A stretch of 6,326 bases of DNA from JAVBUZ01 sp031554725 (GTDB lineage Bacteria; Bacillota; Clostridia; Lachnospirales; Lachnospiraceae). Location: assembly GCA_031554725.1 (NCBI GenBank), contig JAVBUZ010000016.1:1-6326 (forward strand). The letters are read 5' to 3'. Positions within the stretch are counted from its first letter, which is position 1. Every line of letters starts with the position of its first letter. Made by a program: the position numbers and the translations under genes. Below are positions 1 to 5,822 of the stretch, piece by piece. The notes below the pieces were generated by a model. The model searched no databases, was not told where the DNA came from, and worked only from the letters and a program-made list of their open reading frames with translations.

Positions 1-2
1 AT

Positions 3-311
3 TATCAGGCAATCATAGATAGCATCAGAAAGGCAGCACCCACAGCAAAGATTTATATGGGACTGCCGGCACCTGTAATGCAATGCATCTGGCGTCGTCA
101 TCAAGAGAAATATCTACAAATGCTTATGCCTTACTATAAACAGTTGGCAGAGCAGAACCCTGATATTCAGATAATTGATGTACATCAGGCATTTATGGAT
201 TTAGGGGATGAAAATAGATTAGACTACTATTTAGAAGATATGTTACATCCCAATCCCAAGGGTCTTGAAGTGATTGCACGGACAGTGTGTGAAGCAATAG
301 TGAATAATTAA
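3..311 (+). CDS. SGNH/GDSL-type hydrolase, C-terminal part (5' end outside window)
   Basis: The reading frame is open from the left edge; 102 codons and a TAA stop are visible, so only the C-terminal part of the enzyme is here. It ends with DMLHPNPKGLEVIA. This fits block V of the SGNH/GDSL hydrolase superfamily, where the Asp (nt 237-239) and His (nt 246-248) of a DxxHP motif complete the Ser-His-Asp triad. Upstream, the strand-like IYMGLPAPV and later IQIIDVHQAF fit the alternating beta/alpha layout of this flavodoxin-like fold. The nucleophile Ser block and the Gly and Asn oxyanion-hole blocks would lie upstream of the window and cannot be checked. Family members are esterases, lipases or carbohydrate deacetylases; the substrate cannot be told from this piece. 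The internal ATG at 57 is not a convincing start, because the frame is already coding before it and no ribosome binding site precedes it. The gene is followed at once by a terminator, so it ends its transcription unit. Confidence 0.8.
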   Translation, partial: YQAIIDSIRKAAPTAKIYMGLPAPVMQCIWRRHQEKYLQMLMPYYKQLAEQNPDIQIIDVHQAFMDLGDENRLDYYLEDMLHPNPKGLEVIARTVCEAIVNN

Positions 312-316
312 GAAAG

Positions 317-350
317 AAAAGGCATAATCGATGATGATTATGCCTTTTTT
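317..350 (+). terminator. Intrinsic terminator after the SGNH hydrolase gene
   Basis: A perfect 13-bp stem (317-329 paired with 336-348) with core GGCATAATC/GATTATGCC and a 6-nt loop GATGAT is followed by a T run ending at 350. It begins 5 nt after the hydrolase stop codon. The A tract on the left arm matches the T tract on the right, so the structure could also work in the reverse direction, although no converging gene is seen here. Confidence 0.9.
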
Positions 351-359
351 GGTGCACTT

Positions 360-389
360 TTGATGCACATAATTTGCTAGACTTACACT
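360..389 (+). promoter_or_regulatory. Possible sigma-A-type promoter for the glycine-rich protein gene
   Basis: TTGATG (360-365) and TACACT (384-389) are separated by 18 nt. Each matches the -35 or -10 consensus at four of six positions. The preceding terminator means a promoter is expected somewhere in 351-405, and this is the best pair I see. It would give a short leader of about 25 nt before the start at 421. A short inverted repeat GTGCA/TGCAC (352-356, 364-368) overlaps the -35 element. The match is weak, so this is tentative. Confidence 0.3.
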
Positions 390-405
390 AAGGAAAAGTA
401 TGGGG

Positions 406-413
406 AAAGGAGA
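406..413 (+). promoter_or_regulatory. Ribosome binding site that decides the start at 421
   Basis: AAAGGAGA lies with its AGGAG core 8 nt before the ATG at 421, which is ideal spacing. The same frame also has an ATG at 400, but that has only a weak AAGGA upstream and would place the ribosome binding site inside the gene. The 421 start also gives a normal signal-peptide n-region (MKKRMK). Confidence 0.85.
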
Positions 414-420
414 CCAAACT

Positions 421-3408
421 ATGAAAAAACGCATGAAGACAAGTTTTGTTAGAAATTTTTGGCTATGTCTTTTGACAGTAGCGGTAATCATAGTGCAGTG
501 TGAAGGAATTCACATTGGCTCTTTTTCGTGGGATGGAATCGGAACCTTAGAAGTCGAAGCAGCGGAATATTGGGAAGCTTTTACACCCATAACAGCAAGC
601 ACAACAGGACTTTCACTAAATACAGGTACCTATAAAGTAACATCGAATATTGAAATATCCAATTCTACAGCAGGTGGAAATGGAATTACCATAAACGCAG
701 GACAAACAGTAACTATCTATATTAAGGCAGGCTATACCTTGACGGTAACAGGCGGAATAGGAAGTGCTAGTACTGGCGGTGGAGCAGGAATATATTTACC
801 TTATAATGCTACACTTATTATTCGTGGTGGCGGAAAGGTAGTGGCTACTGGCGGAAAGGCAGGCGTAGGTAGTACAGGTAGCGTTGGTACTAGTGGTTAC
901 CTTTCTAAAAGTGGTAATGGTTATTTTTATGGTGGCGACGGTGGAAAAGGTGGTAACGGTGGCGGCGGAGCGGGAGCTGGCATTGGAACCAAGGGCGGAA
1001 CTGGCGGAACCGGCGGCGGCGGTGGAGCAGGAGCACCTAAATATTCTTGTAACTATGGAAATGATTACCCCGGTTCAATAGGAACAGCAGGCGGGGCCGG
1101 TGGTACTTCGGCAGCTATGGGTATATTATATGTACTAGATACCGCACAGGTAACTGGTATAGGTGGGGCACAAGCTACAAATGGAGGAGGCGGATCTGTT
1201 TCGGGATCCACCTATGATGATAAAGGAAGTGGATGGAAATACTATTATACCGCAGCCCTAGGTGGTGGCGGCGGTGGCGGTGGCGGCGGAGCTGCTGGCA
1301 GTGGTATAGGAAGTGGCGGTCCCGGCGGCGGCGGAGCAGGCGGCGGCGGTGGTGGTGGCACTTATGTAGCCAGCTCTTGGTATTATCCCAATGGATATGG
1401 TGGCCTTGGTGGTACGAATGGAAGTGGAAGCGGAACAGGTAACACAGGAACAAGATCTTCATCGTGCCCGAATGGTTACACAACCACAACATATGCAGGC
1501 AGAGCTGGTAGCGGCGGCGCGGCAGGTGTAAAGGGTGGTAACGGAACCATATACACAGCACCGAGCGCGAAAGTAACAGGTAATGCTACAAGTATAAGTC
1601 AAAAGGCATCTGTTACAATTACCTATGACGGCATGGGTGGCACAATTGGTGGTAAGACCACGGCTACTCAGATAAAATATGGTGGTGCACCAGAATATCT
1701 AATCGGTGATGGTTTGGTTTGCTATGGACATACCTTTAAGGAATGGTCTACTCTACCGATGGGTGGAGAGGGTGAAGCTACCTATGCAGCAAATAAAGCA
1801 TATACAGAAGATAAAGATGTTTTCCTTTTCGCACAGTGGACACCAAAATCTTATGAATTAACATTAAATAATCAAGGTGTTCCGAACGCAAAGGCGACAC
1901 TTACCTTTAATTCTAAATTCCCAGAGCAGGTTTCCATTCCAGAAAGAATCGGCTATGAATTTAGAGGATATTTTGAAAAGGCTAATGGAGTAGGCGAAAA
2001 ATACTATAATGAAATGGGTGAAAGAGCTTATCCTTATGCATGGACTCAGGATAATGGTGGAACTATTTACGCTTATTGGATTAAAGGGCAGAACACACTC
2101 ACGATTGACCTAAATGGTGAGGGTGCAACTTGGATAGATGCCAATAAAAAGGCACATACATATAAGGAAGACGAATCCGTAGAATTTGAGCAATATGGAA
2201 ATACAAAAATGACCATTTCAGAACCGAAAAGAGAAGGGTATATTTTTATACAATGGAAAATGACCGGTGATGGTGGAGAACTAAATGGAAAAACCTATAC
2301 TTTTGACATCGGATCTCCAGTAACGCTACAAGCAATTTGGGGACCAGTGCCTATTACAAGCTTTGATAAGGCAGAAACTCAAAAGGAAGTAGTCGCAAAG
2401 GATGAATATGCTACGGATTTAAGCTGTGTTGGTGAAAAACTGGTAGAAGACAAGGAAAAAGGAATTACGGCACAGGAAATGATAGAAGCAGCAGAAATGG
2501 GACAAACCATCGAGGTTACCCTAAAAGTAGCAGATACCAGTGCAAATGCAGCAAATGGCGCTAGTGACATTAAAAAGACTGCGCAAGGAGAAGCGGTTCA
2601 ATTTTTTGATATCTCTGTAATAAAGACGATTAAGGAAGCAGATACAGTTGTAGAGACAACTATATTAAATGAGATTCCGACTTCTGTAAAAGTAGTTATA
2701 CCAATCACAGGGGAGCTTGAAGGAAAAACAGGATATGCGGTTTATCGTTATCATGATGGAGAGGCAGAAAGACTTTCCATAGATTCCAGAGCAGAAGAAT
2801 ATTTTGAAGTTACAGAAGAAAACATTATAGTATATACAAGAAAGTTTTCTACCTATGCAGTAGTAATCAATGAAATATATATAAGAGATGTGCGCCAAGA
2901 AAAAAATAAAGGAGCACTTGATGTACAGGGTAAAATTTTGCAAGGCGCAGATGCGAAATATAAACTAGATATTTCTTGGGGAGCCATGACATTTGACTTT
3001 GAAACAGGAAGATATTGGGATGCCGAAAAGCACGCATATGATGGCGAGAAAATAGACGTTTGGAAAGCCGAAGGCTTTGAGGATGGTAATAACAGGGTTG
3101 TGGTAGCCAATCATTCCAATGCTAGTGTATATCTAGATTTTACAGCTATTTCTGAAATGGATACGGTGGACTTTGTAATAAAAGTAGAAAATGAACAGCA
3201 AGCAGAGGATGCAGAAAATCTATTTTTATCTAAAGTGCCAAATGAAGGTGCCAGTGCACCAGAAAGAGAAGTCTTTTTAAGAATTATAGGTGTACCGACA
3301 ACGGCAGAAATGGCTAGAATGAAACAAGATAGATATACCAAAGTAGGTAGAATCATTGTAACAGTGACTCCTGATAGTCAGGAGGATGCTCTTACTCCAA
3401 GAAAATGA
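421..3408 (+). CDS. Secreted glycine-rich protein with InlB/Flg_new-type repeats
   Basis: A 995-residue exported protein of unknown function. Residues 1-26 form a signal peptide: basic MKKRMK, then a hydrophobic core around 15-26. VEAAEYW at 45-51 may mark the processed end, though it is far from the core. C27 lacks a proper lipobox (VQC). Residues 60-110 are Thr/Ile-rich beta sequence (TGTYKVTSNIEIS, GQTVTIYIKAG) resembling beta-helix-type modules. Residues 111-377 are very glycine-rich, with runs at 281-290 and 302-313. Residues 397-476, 477-556 and 557-642 are three InlB B-repeat-like modules, each with an aromatic G-Y-x-F-like core and a closing W (FAQW, AYW, AIW). Residues 643-995 are acidic. 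They contain VKVVIPITGELEGKTGYAVYRY, then DISWGAMTFDF and VANHSNASVYLDF, and an IIVTVTP end. I see no LPxTG, C-terminal transmembrane segment, SLH or choline-binding repeat, so the protein is probably released or held non-covalently. TGA is followed by an in-frame TAG. An adhesin or matrix-like role is inference only. Confidence 0.85.
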   Translation: MKKRMKTSFVRNFWLCLLTVAVIIVQCEGIHIGSFSWDGIGTLEVEAAEYWEAFTPITASTTGLSLNTGTYKVTSNIEISNSTAGGNGITINAGQTVTIYIKAGYTLTVTGGIGSASTGGGAGIYLPYNATLIIRGGGKVVATGGKAGVGSTGSVGTSGYLSKSGNGYFYGGDGGKGGNGGGGAGAGIGTKGGTGGTGGGGGAGAPKYSCNYGNDYPGSIGTAGGAGGTSAAMGILYVLDTAQVTGIGGAQATNGGGGSVSGSTYDDKGSGWKYYYTAALGGGGGGGGGGAAGSGIGSGGPGGGGAGGGGGGGTYVASSWYYPNGYGGLGGTNGSGSGTGNTGTRSSSCPNGYTTTTYAGRAGSGGAAGVKGGNGTIYTAPSAKVTGNATSISQKASVTITYDGMGGTIGGKTTATQIKYGGAPEYLIGDGLVCYGHTFKEWSTLPMGGEGEATYAANKAYTEDKDVFLFAQWTPKSYELTLNNQGVPNAKATLTFNSKFPEQVSIPERIGYEFRGYFEKANGVGEKYYNEMGERAYPYAWTQDNGGTIYAYWIKGQNTLTIDLNGEGATWIDANKKAHTYKEDESVEFEQYGNTKMTISEPKREGYIFIQWKMTGDGGELNGKTYTFDIGSPVTLQAIWGPVPITSFDKAETQKEVVAKDEYATDLSCVGEKLVEDKEKGITAQEMIEAAEMGQTIEVTLKVADTSANAANGASDIKKTAQGEAVQFFDISVIKTIKEADTVVETTILNEIPTSVKVVIPITGELEGKTGYAVYRYHDGEAERLSIDSRAEEYFEVTEENIIVYTRKFSTYAVVINEIYIRDVRQEKNKGALDVQGKILQGADAKYKLDISWGAMTFDFETGRYWDAEKHAYDGEKIDVWKAEGFEDGNNRVVVANHSNASVYLDFTAISEMDTVDFVIKVENEQQAEDAENLFLSKVPNEGASAPEREVFLRIIGVPTTAEMARMKQDRYTKVGRIIVTVTPDSQEDALTPRK
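751..1605 (+). repeat. Glycine-rich region: three divergent copies of one protein module
   Basis: Residues 111-395 of the secreted protein read as three related units of about 73-110 residues. Shared elements are a G-I-G step (GGIGSASTGGGAGI at 111-124, AGAGIGTKGGTGG at 185-197, AGSGIGSGGPGG at 292-303), a glycine run, a Tyr/Ser/Cys-containing loop (SCNYGNDYPG at 209-218, SSCPNGYTTTTYAG at 347-360), and a strand ending in A-x-VTG (DTAQVTGIGGAQA at 240-252, PSAKVTGNAT at 381-390; unit 1 has KVVATGGKAG at 139-148). At DNA level, 961-1032 and 1281-1345 are clearly similar, sharing GGCGGCGGAGC and CCGGCGGCGGCGG blocks. The GGN codons make a local GC-rich island in an otherwise AT-rich gene. Confidence 0.65.
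1261..1359 (+). repeat. GGN trinucleotide tracts encoding polyglycine
   Basis: Ten consecutive glycine codons occupy 1261-1290. After a short spacer, four occupy 1324-1335, one Ala codon follows, and seven more occupy 1339-1359. They use mixed GGT and GGC with one GGA at the end of the first two runs, so they are imperfect microsatellite-like tracts. Gain or loss of units would keep the reading frame. Confidence 0.8.
1609..2346 (+). repeat. Three InlB B-repeat / Flg_new-like modules within the secreted protein
   Basis: Modules at residues 397-476, 477-556 and 557-642 (about 80 residues each) share a plan. Each opens with a strand (VTITYDGMGG, YELTLNNQG, LTIDLNGEG), continues with an aromatic core (YGHTFKEW, GYEFRGYF, GYIFIQW), then a G/N-rich turn, and closes with a strand ending in Trp (VFLFAQW, TIYAYW, VTLQAIW). 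This is the signature of the Listeria-Bacteroides repeat (Flg_new, ubiquitin-like beta-grasp) common in extracellular Firmicutes proteins, usually a stalk or binding module. The copies are strongly diverged in DNA, so this is old duplication. Confidence 0.8.
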
Positions 3409-3420
3409 TAGTAAGAATGA

Positions 3421-3452
3421 AAGAGGGTAGTTAACACTACCTTCTTTTTTTA
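3421..3452 (+). terminator. Intrinsic terminator after the glycine-rich protein gene
   Basis: A 12-bp stem (3421-3432 paired with 3437-3448, one G-U pair) with core GGTAGT/ACTACC and loop TAAC is followed by T residues to 3452. It starts 12 nt after the TGA stop. It separates the secreted-protein gene from the transporter operon. Confidence 0.9.
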
Positions 3453-3479
3453 TGTGCTGTTTATCAAATGTTTATAATC
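3451..3479 (+). promoter_or_regulatory. Possible promoter of the adaptor-ATPase-permease operon
   Basis: A perfect -10 hexamer TATAAT lies at 3474-3479. The hexamer 17 nt upstream (TTATGT, 3451-3456) is a poor -35, so the promoter may need an activator, or the match may be chance in AT-rich DNA. Transcription from here would leave a leader of about 80 nt. A second weak candidate, TAGAAT (3508-3513), sits within the short inverted repeat CTTA-GAA-TAAG (3506-3516). No strong operator stands out. Confidence 0.35.
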
Positions 3480-3550
3480 TTTCATAAATCAGTTTAAGGT
3501 AACTGCTTAGAATAAGTGTAAAGTAAGAAGAAAATAAAGGCAATTGATTT

Positions 3551-3556
3551 AGGAGG
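3551..3556 (+). promoter_or_regulatory. Ribosome binding site of the adaptor gene
   Basis: A consensus AGGAGG lies 10 nt before the ATG at 3567. An out-of-frame ATG at 3560 is only 3 nt from it, too close, and opens just 28 codons, so 3567 is the start. Confidence 0.85.
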
Positions 3557-3566
3557 AGCATGGAGA

Positions 3567-5105
3567 ATGAAGAAAAGAGTAATTATTGGAGTAACATTAT
3601 TGGGCGTGGTTGTCATTGCAGGCGCTTTTGTGAACAATACGAATAAGAAAATTAGCGCAGTTCAAGCGGCAATGCAAAACATGCAGACAGATGAAGTAAG
3701 TGTACGTTCCTTAATAAAGAGTGTTGGTGCAACGGGAACGGTAGTAAGTGTAAATTCAAAAGATGTATCGGTAGCACTTTCCAATACGAAGGTTAGTGAG
3801 GTTTTAGTGGAGGTTGGCGATGAGGTATCTATAGGCGAGAAGATTGTTGTCTTCCATACAGAGGATATTGAGGATAGCCTTTCTACTGCACAAAAATCCC
3901 TTTCTACAGCCCAGCAAAAAAATAGTATATCTATGGAAGAAGCAAAACGAAAGGTTGAGGATGCGCAAAGAACCGAAAGCTATCAGTTAGATGCAGCTAA
4001 AACGAAGGTGGAAACCACGTATAATGATTATAAAACAGCGATGAATAACTATAATTCAGGAAATGATACATTAGATACACTAAGAAATAGCGAAAATGAG
4101 TTATATAATCTATACCAAACCAAAGCGACAGAACTAAAAGCTGCTCTGCAGAAATGGGAAGAGGCTAAGGCAACAGTTTCAAACGGAGATGCAGGGATAG
4201 AAGCCTTGTGTAAAGAGGCAGAGGCTACATATAATGCAACAAATACGGCTTATAAAGCAGCAGAAAGTAATTACCTTGCCAAGGTAAAGGAAAGAGAACA
4301 GCAACAAAATGCAGTAGATACTTTGTGTAAACAGTACAACACTGCTGCAAATACCTATAATAACGCAGTTCTTGACTATAACAATACGGAAGCATCACAG
4401 GCAAGTAATGTTGCCAGTGTAAAAAACAATCAAAAAACAACAAGTCTGAATATCAATACAGATACAGAAAAGCAGCAGATAGAAAAATACCAGGAACAAC
4501 TTGAACTAGGTATACTTACATCACCAATGAATGGGGTGGTTACTGCTGTTAACTATCAAAATGGAAGCACCTATAATGGAGGAACTATTTTAACGATTCA
4601 GGATTGTTCTTCCTATGAAATTGAAGCACAGATAGGTGAGTATGATATTAGCGATGTCCAGCTGGGACAAGAGGTGCTAATAAAAACCAATGCTACAGGC
4701 CAAGAGGAATTAAAGGGAGAAGTTATCTTTGTTTCTCCAACAGCAACCAAAATTGCTGGTACAACCTCAAGCAACCCTACATATTTGGTGCGCATTGCTG
4801 TTCTGTCAGAAAATAATAGATTAAAGCTAGACATGTCGGCTTCGCTATCAATTATTGTGGAAAGCCATGATAACGTATACACCGTACCATACAATGCAGT
4901 GGAAGAAGACAGTGACGGAAACCATTTTATAACGGTAGTGGTAGAAGGTGAGGAAAATAAAAAGATATTTGTAAAGATTGTTATGGAAAGTAACTATTAT
5001 ACGGAAATAGAATCTGATGAAATACATGAGGGATTACAAATTTATGTGGAGCCAGAGGATTTGGCCCAAGAACAAAGTATGTTCCAAATGCGAGGTGGAT
5101 TTTAA
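3567..5105 (+). CDS. MacA/YknX-like membrane-fusion (adaptor) protein of an ABC exporter
   Basis: A 512-residue membrane-anchored adaptor of the HlyD/MacA superfamily, expected to sit outside the membrane and link the permease to substrate or envelope. Residues 4-22 are a single hydrophobic N-terminal anchor after MKKR. Residues 52-97 are the first half of the biotinyl-lipoyl-like domain (GATGTVVSV, VLVEVGDEVSIGEKIVVF). Residues 98-312 are Ala/Glu/Lys/Gln/Asn-rich helical coiled coil. Residues 314-345 are the second lipoyl half (LTSPMNGVVTAVNYQNGSTY, GGTILTIQD). About 346-430 is the beta-barrel (YEIEAQIGEYDISDVQLGQE), and about 436-500 is the membrane-proximal domain (VYTVPYNAVEEDSDGNHFIT). 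It ends in MRGGF. The coiled-coil arm of about 215 residues makes it much longer than E. coli MacA (about 370 residues). The next gene follows after 3 nt, showing an operon. The substrate is unknown; YknX-type roles in peptide export or resistance are by family analogy. Confidence 0.9.
   Translation: MKKRVIIGVTLLGVVVIAGAFVNNTNKKISAVQAAMQNMQTDEVSVRSLIKSVGATGTVVSVNSKDVSVALSNTKVSEVLVEVGDEVSIGEKIVVFHTEDIEDSLSTAQKSLSTAQQKNSISMEEAKRKVEDAQRTESYQLDAAKTKVETTYNDYKTAMNNYNSGNDTLDTLRNSENELYNLYQTKATELKAALQKWEEAKATVSNGDAGIEALCKEAEATYNATNTAYKAAESNYLAKVKEREQQQNAVDTLCKQYNTAANTYNNAVLDYNNTEASQASNVASVKNNQKTTSLNINTDTEKQQIEKYQEQLELGILTSPMNGVVTAVNYQNGSTYNGGTILTIQDCSSYEIEAQIGEYDISDVQLGQEVLIKTNATGQEELKGEVIFVSPTATKIAGTTSSNPTYLVRIAVLSENNRLKLDMSASLSIIVESHDNVYTVPYNAVEEDSDGNHFITVVVEGEENKKIFVKIVMESNYYTEIESDEIHEGLQIYVEPEDLAQEQSMFQMRGGF
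5093..5098 (+). promoter_or_regulatory. Ribosome binding site of the ATPase gene, inside the adaptor gene
   Basis: AGGTGG, 10 nt before the ATG at 5109, lies in the last codons of the adaptor gene. It is weaker than the AGGAGG of the flanking genes. With only 3 nt between stop and start, translational coupling is likely. Confidence 0.55.
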
Positions 5106-5108
5106 ATA

Positions 5109-5822
5109 ATGGAGAATAAAAAGAGCAAAGTAATTCAATTAGACAATATTACAAAAAACTTTTATATAGGAAAGCCTAACGAGCTCCAAATTCTAAATGG
5201 GATTACACTAGACATAGACAAAGGTGAGTTTGTATCCGTAGTAGGAGCTTCTGGTTCAGGTAAAACAACGCTCATGAACATCATTGGTTTATTAGATCGA
5301 CCAACAACTGGAACCTATATTATTGATGATGTAAATATTGCAGAGGCTAAGGATAAAGACCTTTCTTTTATCCGAAATCAAAAGATTGGTTTTGTATTTC
5401 AGACATACAATCTTGTTTCCAAAACCAATGCCTTGAAAAATGTAGAGCTTCCCATGCTTTATGCGGGGGTGCCGAGAAAAGAAAGAACCCAAAGAGCCAT
5501 GGAATTATTAGAACTGGTGGGAATGAAGGATAGAATGAAGCATCTTCCAGAGGAGCTATCGGGTGGACAAAAGCAAAGAGTAGCGATTGCCCGTGCTATG
5601 GCAAATACTCCTGCTATTATCCTTGCAGATGAACCCACAGGTGCTTTGGACTCAAAAACAGGAAGAAGTGTTATGGATTTATTTCATAAGCTAAAACAAG
5701 AACAGGGAAAAACAATTGTCCTTATTACGCATTCCAGTGAACTAGCATCAGAAACGGACAGAATTATAACGATAAAGGATGGAGACATCATTGGTGAGCA
5801 GCTAGGAGGAAGGAGAGCATGA
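5109..5822 (+). CDS. MacB/LolD/YknY-class ABC transporter ATP-binding protein
   Basis: A complete 237-residue cytoplasmic ATPase that should drive the permease encoded next. All motifs are intact: Walker A GASGSGKT at 46-53, Q-loop glutamine at 98 (FVFQTYNL), signature LSGGQ at 150-154, Walker B IILADEP at 170-176 with catalytic Glu175, D-loop GALD at 178-181, and switch His208 (ITHSS). Phrases such as MNIIGLLDRPTTG, NVELPMLYAG and LADEPTGALDSKTG are hallmarks of the MacB/LolD/SalX group of mechanotransmission-type transporters. Length is normal for a stand-alone domain; the permease is a separate gene, unlike fused Gram-negative MacB. The stop overlaps the permease start. E. coli MacB moves peptides and macrolides and Gram-positive relatives act in peptide export or defence, but the substrate here is not shown by the sequence. 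Confidence 0.95.
   Translation: MENKKSKVIQLDNITKNFYIGKPNELQILNGITLDIDKGEFVSVVGASGSGKTTLMNIIGLLDRPTTGTYIIDDVNIAEAKDKDLSFIRNQKIGFVFQTYNLVSKTNALKNVELPMLYAGVPRKERTQRAMELLELVGMKDRMKHLPEELSGGQKQRVAIARAMANTPAIILADEPTGALDSKTGRSVMDLFHKLKQEQGKTIVLITHSSELASETDRIITIKDGDIIGEQLGGRRA
5804..5809 (+). promoter_or_regulatory. Ribosome binding site fixing the permease start
   Basis: AGGAGG, 9 nt before the ATG at 5819, lies in the last codons of the ATPase gene. A second AAGGAG (5810-5815) is too close to be the main site. It supports the ATGA overlap start. Confidence 0.8.

Noticed and set aside
400..420. In-frame upstream ATG at 400 as start of the secreted protein
   Set aside because: The good ribosome binding site (406-413) lies after it and is ideally spaced for the ATG at 421, which also gives a typical signal peptide.
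421..501. Lipoprotein signal with C27 as lipidation site
   Set aside because: Residues before C27 are IVQ. Gln at the -1 position does not fit a lipobox, and the usual Gly/Ala/Ser is absent.
884..1442. Plus-strand alternative frames (884-1081 and 1233-1442) rich in Val/Ala/Glu or Trp/Arg
   Set aside because: These are out-of-frame readings of the glycine-rich repeat inside a well-supported gene, again caused by the GGN bias.
1175..1561. Long minus-strand open frame rich in His, Arg and Leu
   Set aside because: It is the complement of the GGN-codon region. Repeated GGT/GGC gives stop-free reverse frames by composition, and the predicted protein has no family features or ribosome binding site.
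751..1605. CRISPR or tandem DNA repeat array in the glycine-rich region
   Set aside because: Repeats are irregular, coding, and lack constant repeat and spacer lengths; they reflect glycine codons.
3560..3646. 28-codon frame starting at ATG 3560, overlapping the adaptor start
   Set aside because: It is only 3 nt from the AGGAGG, out of frame with the adaptor, and has no recognisable peptide features. It is most likely chance.
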